A DNA stretch of 46,759 nucleotides from CAYPNP01 sp964412195 (GTDB lineage: Bacteria > Acidobacteriota > JAAYUB01). The position numbers were made by a program, and so were the translations under genes. The notes under the pieces were generated by a model. It ran no database searches. It was not told the DNA's origin and saw only the letters and a program-made list of their open reading frames with translations. Where the stretch lies: positions 1 through 46,759 of the forward strand of contig CAYPNP010000031.1 of assembly GCA_964412195.1 (NCBI GenBank). The letters run 5' to 3'. Positions 34,829-41,874 of this stretch are shown in pieces (position 1 is the first letter of the stretch; the number at the start of each line of letters is the position of its first letter).

Positions 34829-36070
34829 ATGGCGCGCGCGCACCTGATCGCCGTCGGATCCGAGCTGCTCCTGCCGGGGCGGGAGGACACCAACACCGCC
34901 TGGCTGCGGGAGCGGCTCTTCGCCCACGGCATCCCGGTGGCGGCCACGTCGGTCATCGGCGACGACGAGACCGCCCTGGTGCGGCTGCTGGAGACCGTCG
35001 CCACCGGCGCCCAGATCGTGCTCCTGACCGGCGGCCTCGGCCCCACCGAGGACGACATCACCAAGAAGGCGCTGGCGCGCTGCCTCCGCAAGGGCGTGCG
35101 CTACGACGAGAAGGTCAAGGAGCGGCTGGAGGGCTTCTACGCCGCCCGCGGCATGAAGATGCCCGAGAACAACCTCCGCCAGGCCCTGGTGCCCATGGGC
35201 GCGCGGATCCTCGAAAACCGCGTCGGGACGGCCCCCGGCATCCAGATGGAGGAGCGGGGCACCCTGTATTTCCTCCTGCCCGGCCCGCCGCGGGAGATGC
35301 AGCCGATGTTCGACGAGCAGGTCCTGCCCCTGCTCCGGCAGAAGTTCGGCGCCCGCGCCCTGCCCCGCCGGCACCTGCGCCTGACCGGCCTGCCGGAGTC
35401 GGCGGTCGACCAGATCGCCGCGCCGGTCTACAAGAAATACAAGGACATCCAGACCACCATCCTGTCCAAGCCGGGGGACATCGAGCTGATCATGATCGCC
35501 CCCGCCGAGCCCGGCGGCGCCGAATCGCTGGACCGGCTGGTGCAGGAGCTGCAGGCGGCCCTGCACGAGTTCATCTACTCGTCCGACGGCGAGCCGCTGG
35601 AGGCGGTGGTGGGGCGGCTGCTGCGGGAGCGCCGCCTGACCCTCAGCGTGGCCGAGAGCTGCACCGGCGGCCTGCTGGCCAAGCACCTCACCGACGTCCC
35701 GGGCAGCTCGGCCTACTTCCTCGGCGGGGTGGTCTGCTACAACAACGCCCTGAAGACCCAGCTGGCGGGCGTGCTGCCCGAGATCCTGACCAAGCACGGC
35801 GCGGTCAGCTCGACCACCGCGTCGGCCCTGGCCGCGGGGATCAAGCGCCAGACCGGGTCCGGCGCCGCCATCGCCGTCACCGGCATCGCCGGCCCGACGG
35901 GCGGCACTCCGGACAAGCCGGTGGGCCTGGTCTATATCGGCGTGGTCCTCGGCGAGAAGGTGGTGGTGAAGAAGTTCCACTTCTTCGGCGACCGCGAGCG
36001 GGTCCGCTATCAAAGCTCGCAGATGGGACTGGAGGTTTTACGCCGATTGCTTCTGTCCAAGGGAGAATGA
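34829..36070 (+). CDS. cinA: CinA family protein (MoCF domain plus NMN deamidase domain)
   Basis: The 413-residue protein has an N-terminal molybdopterin-binding-like domain (IAVGSELLLPG, then LLTGGLGPTEDDITKKA and FLLPGPPREMQPMF) and, from about residue 255, the CinA C-terminal domain: LSVAESCTGGLLAKHLTDVPGSS, VSSTTASALAAG and AVTGIAGPTGGTPDKPVGLVYIG. The C-terminal domain deamidates nicotinamide mononucleotide and the N-terminal one has ADP-ribose pyrophosphatase activity in characterised members, so it recycles pyridine nucleotides. It starts 11 nt after pgpA, so they are co-transcribed. Both domains look intact. Confidence 0.95.
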   Translation: MARAHLIAVGSELLLPGREDTNTAWLRERLFAHGIPVAATSVIGDDETALVRLLETVATGAQIVLLTGGLGPTEDDITKKALARCLRKGVRYDEKVKERLEGFYAARGMKMPENNLRQALVPMGARILENRVGTAPGIQMEERGTLYFLLPGPPREMQPMFDEQVLPLLRQKFGARALPRRHLRLTGLPESAVDQIAAPVYKKYKDIQTTILSKPGDIELIMIAPAEPGGAESLDRLVQELQAALHEFIYSSDGEPLEAVVGRLLRERRLTLSVAESCTGGLLAKHLTDVPGSSAYFLGGVVCYNNALKTQLAGVLPEILTKHGAVSSTTASALAAGIKRQTGSGAAIAVTGIAGPTGGTPDKPVGLVYIGVVLGEKVVVKKFHFFGDRERVRYQSSQMGLEVLRRLLLSKGE

Positions 36071-36094
36071 ATGGCGGTACGCAATCCGGGGGCC

Positions 36095-36135
36095 CGAGAC
36101 TCGAGGCTCGAGTCTCGAGCCTCGGATTGGGGACC
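36095..36135. repeat. Short ctcgaggctcgag repeat between cinA and thpR
   Basis: Units of the gactcgaggctcgagtctcg type form overlapping perfect palindromes. It is the same word as at 31352-31700 and 26940-26965, here between genes on the same strand. Confidence 0.7.
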
Positions 36136-36150
36136 TGAAAAGAGGTGGGC

Positions 36151-36711
36151 ATGCGATTGTTCGTGGCGATCGATCCGCCGCCGGCGCTGAAGGAGGCCGT
36201 GCGGCAGCTGCAGGGCCCGATGCGGAAGCTCGCCGGCGGGGTGAGCTGGACACGCGGCGAGGGGTTCCACTGCACCCTGAAGTTCCTGGGCGAAGTCCCG
36301 CCGGAGCAGCTGCCGGCGATCCAGGCCGCCCTGGCGGCGATGCCCAAGCCGGCGATGTTCACCCTGCACCTGCGGCGGCTGGGCGTCTTCCCCCACCCGT
36401 CCCGGCCGCGGGTGGTCTGGGTCGGGCTGGACCCGCTCCAGCCGGACCTGGCGGCGCTGCAACAGTCCACCGAGGCGGCTCTGGCCCCCCTGGGCTTCCC
36501 GCCGGAGGAGCGCGCGTTCCACCCCCACCTGACCCTGGGGCGGGTCAAGGACAACCGGGGCTTGCACAATTTGCTGAATTATATTAGACAAGAGAGCGAC
36601 CGCGTGGATCTGGGCTCCTTCCCCGTGACGCAGTGCATCCTCTTCCAGAGCGTGCTGCGGCCGGAAGGGGCCCGGTACACCGCGCTCGGACACTATCCGC
36701 TGCCGGGATGA
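36151..36711 (+). CDS. thpR: RNA 2',3'-cyclic phosphodiesterase (2H family)
   Basis: A 186-residue 2H phosphoesterase of the ThpR/LigT type. The two catalytic HxT motifs are His40-Cys-Thr42 (GFHCTLKFLGEV) and His126-Leu-Thr128 (FHPHLTLGRVK), and the protein starts with the typical MRLFVAIDPP. It opens 2',3'-cyclic phosphates on RNA ends and may join tRNA halves in vitro. ATG 36151 follows AAAGAGGTGG. The plsY start follows its stop after 4 nt, suggesting coupling. Confidence 0.93.
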   Translation: MRLFVAIDPPPALKEAVRQLQGPMRKLAGGVSWTRGEGFHCTLKFLGEVPPEQLPAIQAALAAMPKPAMFTLHLRRLGVFPHPSRPRVVWVGLDPLQPDLAALQQSTEAALAPLGFPPEERAFHPHLTLGRVKDNRGLHNLLNYIRQESDRVDLGSFPVTQCILFQSVLRPEGARYTALGHYPLPG

Positions 36712-36715
36712 GACC

Positions 36716-37699
36716 ATGTGGATGAACGTGCTGGCAATGGTTCTGGCCTACCTGCTGGGGGCGATCCCCTTCGGCTTCCTGATCGTCCGGCTCGCCCAGG
36801 GCCGGGACATCCGCGAGATGGGCAGCGGCAACATCGGCGCCACCAACGTGCTGCGGTCCGGCAAGAAGTGGCAGGGCGTGCTGACGCTGCTGCTGGACGG
36901 GGGCAAGGGCTTCCTGGCGGTGAAGGTCGCGGGCTGGCTGCTCGGACCCGACGCCTGGACGTGGATGACCCTGGCTGCCCTCCTCGCCGTCTTCGGCCAC
37001 ATCTACACCGTGTTCCTCCGCTTCAAGGGCGGCAAGGGCGTGGCCACCGGCGCCGGCGCCTACCTGGCGCTGACCCCCCTCGGCGCGGCCACCACCCTGG
37101 TCCTGTTCGCGCTGGTGGTGCTGACCACGCGGTACGTCTCGCTGGGATCGATGCTGGCCACCGGCCTGTTCCCGCTCTGGGCCTACCTCTGGGGCGAGGG
37201 CGCCGGCCACATGGTGGTCATCTGGGGGGCCATCCCCGGCGCGCTGCTGATCATCTCCCGCCACGGCGACAACATCCGGCGGCTGATCAAAGGGGAAGAG
37301 CGGAAGATCGGGCAGAAGAAAGAAGGAAGCAAACCGAACATCGAACATCCGACATCGAACATTGAACATCGAATGCAAGCCGCAAACCGGGATCCCGAAC
37401 TTCACCACAAAGGCACAAAGGACACAAAGAAAGGATCTGGGCCCCAATCCGCAATCCGAAATCCGCAATCCGCAATTGGGCCAATCCGAGATCCGCAATC
37501 CACAATCAGAACCACGAACCACACGAACCACACGAAAGGGTTTCCAATCCGCAATCCGGGCCGAAATCCGATGTCCGAAGTCCGAAATCCGGGGGTTCCA
37601 ATCCGCAATCCGAAATCCGCAATCCGCAATTGGCCGAGTCCCGAACCCCGAGATCCGAGGTCCGAGGTCCGATGTCCACTAAGAGGAGATAAGACTTGA
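36716..37699 (+). CDS. plsY: Glycerol-3-phosphate acyltransferase PlsY with a repeat-derived C-terminal extension
   Basis: Residues 1 to about 197 are a normal PlsY: membrane segments and the three loop motifs GSGNIGATNVLR, the GGKG (FKGGKGVATGAG) and a late loop ending LLIISRHGDNIRRLIKGEE. It transfers acyl groups from acyl phosphate to glycerol-3-phosphate, the first step of phospholipid synthesis. PlsY usually ends near residue 200. Here the frame stays open to 327, and the added 130 residues are translated intergenic repeats: PNIEHPTSNIEH, HHKGTKDTK, NPQSAIRN, NHTNHTKGF. The original stop seems to have been lost. The final TGA overlaps the TTG start of the next gene. Whether the tail is tolerated, cleaved or destabilising is unknown. 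Confidence 0.88.
   Translation: MWMNVLAMVLAYLLGAIPFGFLIVRLAQGRDIREMGSGNIGATNVLRSGKKWQGVLTLLLDGGKGFLAVKVAGWLLGPDAWTWMTLAALLAVFGHIYTVFLRFKGGKGVATGAGAYLALTPLGAATTLVLFALVVLTTRYVSLGSMLATGLFPLWAYLWGEGAGHMVVIWGAIPGALLIISRHGDNIRRLIKGEERKIGQKKEGSKPNIEHPTSNIEHRMQAANRDPELHHKGTKDTKKGSGPQSAIRNPQSAIGPIRDPQSTIRTTNHTNHTKGFPIRNPGRNPMSEVRNPGVPIRNPKSAIRNWPSPEPRDPRSEVRCPLRGDKT
37330..37680. repeat. Repeat mosaic within the plsY 3' end
   Basis: Words in order: aacatcgaacatccgacatc (37337-37370), ttcaccacaaaggcacaaag (37401-37432), atccgcaatccgaaatccgc (37445-37503), accacacgaaccacacgaaa (37515-37535), again ccgcaatccg and ccgaaatccg units (37545-37632), and gatccgaggtccgaggtccg (37651-37670). The third and fifth are mirror versions of the ttgcggattgcggat word seen elsewhere. 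Confidence 0.85.
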
Positions 37700-37887
37700 T
37701 CCCGAAAGAACTGCTCGAGATCCTGGCCTGCCCGGCCTGCAAGACGCCGGTGCGGCTGACCGCCGACGGCCAGGGCCTGAAGTGCGCGGACTGCAAGCGC
37801 GTCTACCCCATCCAGGACGACATCCCGGTCATGCTGGTGGAGGAGGCGACGGTGGACGCCGACGACCGGATCGCCACCCAGCCGTAG
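37696..37887 (+). CDS. Trm112-family zinc protein
   Basis: A 63-residue protein of the Trm112/YcaR family: LLEILACPACKTPVRL, then LKCADCKRVYPIQDDIPVMLVEEA. The zinc ligands are Cys12, Cys15, Cys30 and Cys33. Eukaryotic and archaeal Trm112 activates methyltransferases; bacterial versions are often near lipid A or cell-envelope genes, as here next to plsY and a GT9 gene. The start is TTG 37696 with GAGGAG in front, overlapping the plsY stop in TTGA. Confidence 0.9.
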   Translation: MIPKELLEILACPACKTPVRLTADGQGLKCADCKRVYPIQDDIPVMLVEEATVDADDRIATQP

Positions 37888-37897
37888 GGGGGACGCC

Positions 37898-38953
37898 ATC
37901 GGCGCCGTCGACTTCGCCCAGATCCGGAAGGTCCTGTTCCTGCGGCTGCGCTCGCTCGGCGACAGCGTGCTGATGACGCCGTGCCTGCGCGCCCTCAAGG
38001 AGCGCTGGCCGCACCTGTCCCTCGCCGTCCTGGTCGAGCGCCCCTTCGCCGGCGTCTTCGCCGGCAACCCCTGCCTCGATGAAGTGATCGTGCTGGAGAA
38101 GCGCCGGAGTGCCGCCGCCACGGCGTGGCACCGCCTGGCCGTCGGGCGCGCGTTGCGCCGGAGTGGCTTCGACCTGGCATTGAATTATCACGGCGGCTCC
38201 ACCAGCCGCCTGCTGATGCGTCTGTCCGGGACGCCGCGGCGGGCCGGCTACAGCCACTACCGCGGCCGCCGGGCGTACACGCACCTGGAGGACCGCCCCG
38301 AGCGGTTCTTCGGCGGCGGGCCGCTGCACACCGTCCAGTTCCAGCTCGCCTTGCTGGCCTCGCTGGGACTGCCGCTGCCCGATCCCCTGCCCGATCCCGA
38401 GATCCCCGTCCCCCCCGAGGCCGCCGAGCGGGTCGCCCGGCGACTGGACGGCTGGGGGATTGCCGCCGGCGGCTACATCCACGTCCACCCCACCGCCACC
38501 CTCGCCACCAAGCACTGGCCGCCGGCCGCCTTCGCCGGGCTGATCCGGCGGCTGCGGGAGCGCTTCCCCCACGCGGTGGTGCTCACCGCCGGCCCCTCGG
38601 AGGGCGCGGTCCTCGATGCGGTGGAGGCGGCCTACGGCGCCTCCCTGCCCCGCGCCACCGACCTGGCCATCCCCGAACTGGCCGCCCTGGCGGATGGAGC
38701 GTTCGCCTTCGTCGGATGCGACAGCGGCCCGGCCCACGTCGCCGCCGCCCGGAAGACCCCGGTCTGCGTGGTTTTCGGCTCCTCCAACGCGGCCGCCTGG
38801 CACCCCTGGGGCACCGAGTACCGGCTGGTCCGGCGGCCCTGCCCCTGCCAGCCGTGCCCCGGTTATTCGTGCAAGGAGTTCGGGGAGCCCCGCTGCATCC
38901 TGGAAGTCACCGTCGACGAGGTTTTCGCGGCGTTTTGTGATTTAATGCATTGA
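37898..38953 (+). CDS. Glycosyltransferase family 9 (heptosyltransferase-like), probable AUC start
   Basis: A GT9 protein of about 351 residues, of the type that adds heptose to lipopolysaccharide core. N-terminal KVLFLRLRSLGDSVLMTPCLRALKERWP is the standard first strand and loop; YIHVHPTATLATKHWPPAAFAGLI and DSGPAHVAAARKTPVCVVFGSSNAAAWHPWG are the donor-binding half. A C-terminal Cys cluster (CPCQPCPGYSCKEFGEPRC) is common in the family. No ATG, GTG or TTG lies in frame before the conserved N-terminus; GTG 37967 would cut it off. ATC 37898 with AGGGGGG five bases upstream is the best candidate start. The heptose kinase gene follows. Confidence 0.85.
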   Translation: MGAVDFAQIRKVLFLRLRSLGDSVLMTPCLRALKERWPHLSLAVLVERPFAGVFAGNPCLDEVIVLEKRRSAAATAWHRLAVGRALRRSGFDLALNYHGGSTSRLLMRLSGTPRRAGYSHYRGRRAYTHLEDRPERFFGGGPLHTVQFQLALLASLGLPLPDPLPDPEIPVPPEAAERVARRLDGWGIAAGGYIHVHPTATLATKHWPPAAFAGLIRRLRERFPHAVVLTAGPSEGAVLDAVEAAYGASLPRATDLAIPELAALADGAFAFVGCDSGPAHVAAARKTPVCVVFGSSNAAAWHPWGTEYRLVRRPCPCQPCPGYSCKEFGEPRCILEVTVDEVFAAFCDLMH

Positions 38954-38995
38954 TCCTGTGGCAGTTTGTCCCATACAATAGGCGGGCATGATTTG

Positions 38996-39086
38996 GATTG
39001 GCTCTGCGAACTCTGCGTCTCTGCGTGTATATGATTGGGTCGATTACGATTACGATTACGATTACGAGCACGAGCACGAGTACGGG
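38996..39086. repeat. Left composite repeat before the heptose kinase gene
   Basis: Two words, ctctgcgaactctgcgtctc and then gattacgattacgagcacga, end about 33 bp before the kinase ATG. The whole is mirrored in the same word order at 40118-40196 after the gene. The latter word also occurs between the S41 and histidine kinase genes. Confidence 0.85.
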
Positions 39087-39118
39087 TACGATGGGGAATG
39101 CAGGGTAGGAGGAAAAAG

Positions 39119-40114
39119 ATGGAATTGTCCAGTGCCATCAAAGAGAAGCTGGTCGGCTACATCCGGGAGTTCCGGGAGCAGCAGGTGCTGGTGCTCGGCG
39201 ACATCATCCTCGACCAGTTCGTCTGGGGCGACGTGGAGCGCATCTCGCCCGAGGCGCCCGTGCCCGTGGTGGTGGTCCGGCGGGAGGAGTACCGCCTGGG
39301 CGGCGCGGGCAACGTGGCCGTCAACCTCCGGACGCTGGGCGGGCGGCCGGTCCTCGTGGGCGTGATCAACAACGACCCGGCCGGCGAAAAGATCCAGCAC
39401 GAGATGGAGCGCCTGTCGCTGCCGAACACCGGCCTGATGCTGGACCTGGGCCGGCCCACCATCATGAAAACCCGGATCATCGCCTCGCACCAGCAGGTCT
39501 GCCGGGTGGACCGGGAATCCATGCAGCCCATGTCGATGGAGCTGTTCAAGAAGGCGCACCAGTTCATCCAGAAGTACCTGGCGAGGACCCAGGCGCTGCT
39601 CGTGTCGGACTACGGCAAGGGCTTCATCAACCAGCGCCTGCTCAGCAACATCCTGCCCATGGCCCAGCGCGCGGGCAAGATCGTCGCGGTGGACCCGAAG
39701 AGCCGCAACTTCGCCATGTACCGGCCGGCCACCATCCTGACGCCCAACAAGAAGGAGGCGGAGGTCGCCTCCGGCATCCCGATCCACGACGAGCCGAGCC
39801 TCAAGAAGGCCGCCGAGGCGATCCTGGCCGGCACCAAGGTGGAGAACCTCCTCATCACCCGCGGCGAGGAGGGCATGTCCCTCTTCCGGCCCACCGGCTA
39901 CTGCCGGCACATCCCCGCCTTCGCCCGGGAGGTCTTCGACGTCACCGGCGCCGGCGACACCGTGATCGCCACCCTGACCCTGGCCATGTGCGCCGGGGCC
40001 AATCCCGAGGAGGCGGCCATCCTGGCCAACTCGGCCGCCGGGATCGTGGTCGGCAAGCTTGGCACCGCCAGCGTCACCCCCGACGAGTTGATCGCCGCCA
40101 TCCACGACCGCTAA
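39119..40114 (+). CDS. rfaE1: D-glycero-beta-D-manno-heptose-7-phosphate kinase (PfkB family)
   Basis: A 331-residue carbohydrate kinase corresponding to the N-terminal half of E. coli HldE; the adenylyltransferase half is absent and should be a separate gene. Motifs are LVLGDIILDQFVWGDVERISPEAPVPVV, YRLGGAGNVAVNL, SDYGKGFINQRLL and the ATP-site DVTGAGDT with catalytic Asp280. It phosphorylates heptose-7-phosphate for ADP-heptose, the donor used by heptosyltransferases such as the preceding GT9 gene. ATG 39119 has GGAGG six bases upstream; the longer ORF to 39035 is repeat sequence. The gene is tightly bracketed by inverted composite repeats. Confidence 0.95.
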   Translation: MELSSAIKEKLVGYIREFREQQVLVLGDIILDQFVWGDVERISPEAPVPVVVVRREEYRLGGAGNVAVNLRTLGGRPVLVGVINNDPAGEKIQHEMERLSLPNTGLMLDLGRPTIMKTRIIASHQQVCRVDRESMQPMSMELFKKAHQFIQKYLARTQALLVSDYGKGFINQRLLSNILPMAQRAGKIVAVDPKSRNFAMYRPATILTPNKKEAEVASGIPIHDEPSLKKAAEAILAGTKVENLLITRGEEGMSLFRPTGYCRHIPAFAREVFDVTGAGDTVIATLTLAMCAGANPEEAAILANSAAGIVVGKLGTASVTPDELIAAIHDR

Positions 40115-40117
40115 CCG

Positions 40118-40312
40118 TTCGTGCTCGTGCTCGTGCTCGTAATCGTAATCGTAGTCGAACCAATCTATTACACGCAGAGACGCAGAGCCCGCAGAGAAGG
40201 CATTCATAGGGATTGCATTCTCCATCCGGTTCATCCGCGTGAATCCGCGTCTATTTCATCATGATTCAACCGCCTCAGACTTGACGCGGATGGACGCGGA
40301 TTTTCGCGGAAA
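40118..40312. repeat. Right composite repeat after the heptose kinase gene plus a cgcggat inverted repeat
   Basis: 40118-40196 starts three bases after the kinase stop and is the mirror image of 38996-39086 (cgtgctcgtaatcgtaatcg, then cgcagagacgcagagcccgc). Next, tcatccgcgtgaatccgcgt (40231-40250) is mirrored at about 40282-40311 (gacgcggatggacgcggatt). The following 40 bases up to the radical SAM stop contain no other feature. Confidence 0.85.
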
Positions 40313-40353
40313 TTCACAACAGAATTTCTTCCGGGATCAACTCAAAATCAGGC

Positions 40354-41874
40354 TTATGGCTGTCGTCGTCGCCCCTGGTTAGAGGGATGATGCCTCTGCG
40401 GCGCCTGCGCCAGCTCCGCCAGCCCGCGGCGGGCCCAGGGGTGCCCGGGCGAGCGCTGGAGGACCTCCTGGTAGCAGGCCCGGGCGCTCTCCGGATCGCC
40501 GGCCGACGCCCAGTGCCGCGCCAGGTCCAGCAGGGCGCCGGGGCAACGGCCGGCGCGCTCGAGATATCCCTCGATCTCCGCACGGGAGAACTCGTTGCGC
40601 GGCCGCCAGCGCTCGATGAAGGCCACCAGCGAGCGGTACTGGGCCCGGGCCGCCGGGTCGCGGCGCACGTGCAGGGCCTCCGGCTCGTCCCGGAAGAAGA
40701 TCTCCCGGTCCGCCTCACCCGCCCGCTCCGCCGCCGCAAACAGCGCCGTGCCCGGGAAATACGCCAGCGGCGAGACGATCCCGTCCTGCAGCCGGTCGTG
40801 CCGGAAGAGGTCCCGGTCGGCTTCGAGGTCGGCGTCGGCCTGCCCCGGCACCCCGGTGATGAAGTAGGCCGAGCTCAGGACGCCCGCCCGGCGGCACGCC
40901 GCCAGCGCCGCGCGGATGCGCCCCGACGGCACCGGTTTGTTCAGGCGCCGCTGCACCGCCGGAGAGGCCGACTCGACGCCGAACTGCACCTGGTCGCAGC
41001 CGGCCCGCTTCATGGCCAGCAGCATGGCCTCGTCCACCAGGGTGACCCGCGACTGGCAGTTCCAGAGGATGCCCAACCGCTCCTCTTCCAGGGCCCGGCA
41101 GAACGCCAGCACGCGGCCGCGGTCGGCGCTGAAGGTGTCGTCGCGGATGCCCAGGTAGTCCAGCCCGAAGCGCCCGTGCAGGAGGCGCACCTCCGCCAGC
41201 ACGTTCTCCACGCTGCGGGCGCGCACCCGGCAGTGCCAGAGCCCCGGCGAGCTGCAGAAGTTGCAGCGGGCCGGGCAGCCGCGGGTCGTCACCACGAAGG
41301 GGAACTGCTCCTCGGGCCGCACGCCCTCCAGCGCCTCGAACCGCTGCGGCCCGTGGTACGCGTCCAGGTTTTCCCGGAGGAGCGCGTCGGGGCTCCGCCG
41401 GCAGCCGTTCCCCTCCCGCCAGGACAGGCCGGGCACCTCCGGCCAGCCGGCCCGTCCCGCCGCCTTCCGCCGGACCACCTCCAGCAGCGCCGCCTCGCCC
41501 TCGCCGCGGACCACCAAATCCAGCTCCGGGACGCGCGCCAGCAGCTCGGCGTCGAGGAAGGTCGCCTGGGCGCCGCCGGCCACGATCAGGGCGTCCGGGC
41601 AGGCCCGCCGCGCCTCCCGGTAGAGACGGGCGCTGGAGGCGTGGTTGTAGGTGAAGTGGGACACCCCGACCACCGCCGGGGCGAACGCGGCCAGGACCCG
41701 GCCCGCCGCCGCCCAGGGGCGGCCGCTGAAGTTGAAGAGGCGGGAGTCGACGCCGGAACTCCGCAGCCAGCCGTGCAGGCTGAGCAGCCCGCTCGGCGCC
41801 ACGCGGCAGAACAGGTCGTCCGCGTCACGGTCCTCGCAGCGGTAGCACAGGGCGACGCGGGGGGACGGGGTCAT
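40354..41874 (-). CDS. B12-binding radical SAM protein with C-terminal TPR-like region
   Basis: The 506-residue protein has an N-terminal cobalamin-binding-like Rossmann domain (about 5-135: VVGVSHFTYNHASSARLYREA, LIVAGGAQATFLDAE, DLVVRGEGEAALLEVV), although the B12 His motif is not obvious. The radical SAM domain follows, with its cluster at Cys200, Cys204 and Cys207 (TTRGCPARCNFCSSP) and the YLGIRDDTFSADRGR and CDQVQFGVESASPAVQRRLNK segments of the BchE/methylthiotransferase-like group. About 440-500 is TPR-like (ALLDLARHWASAGDPESARACY). The substrate is unknown. Its ATG overlaps the stop of the upstream gene (ATGA). Confidence 0.88.
   Translation of the reverse strand: MTPSPRVALCYRCEDRDADDLFCRVAPSGLLSLHGWLRSSGVDSRLFNFSGRPWAAAGRVLAAFAPAVVGVSHFTYNHASSARLYREARRACPDALIVAGGAQATFLDAELLARVPELDLVVRGEGEAALLEVVRRKAAGRAGWPEVPGLSWREGNGCRRSPDALLRENLDAYHGPQRFEALEGVRPEEQFPFVVTTRGCPARCNFCSSPGLWHCRVRARSVENVLAEVRLLHGRFGLDYLGIRDDTFSADRGRVLAFCRALEEERLGILWNCQSRVTLVDEAMLLAMKRAGCDQVQFGVESASPAVQRRLNKPVPSGRIRAALAACRRAGVLSSAYFITGVPGQADADLEADRDLFRHDRLQDGIVSPLAYFPGTALFAAAERAGEADREIFFRDEPEALHVRRDPAARAQYRSLVAFIERWRPRNEFSRAEIEGYLERAGRCPGALLDLARHWASAGDPESARACYQEVLQRSPGHPWARRGLAELAQAPQRHHPSNQGRRRQP

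Noticed and set aside
39035..39118. N-terminal extension of the heptose kinase
   Set aside because: It is translated gattacgattacg repeat; GGAGG and ATG at 39119 match the family's start.
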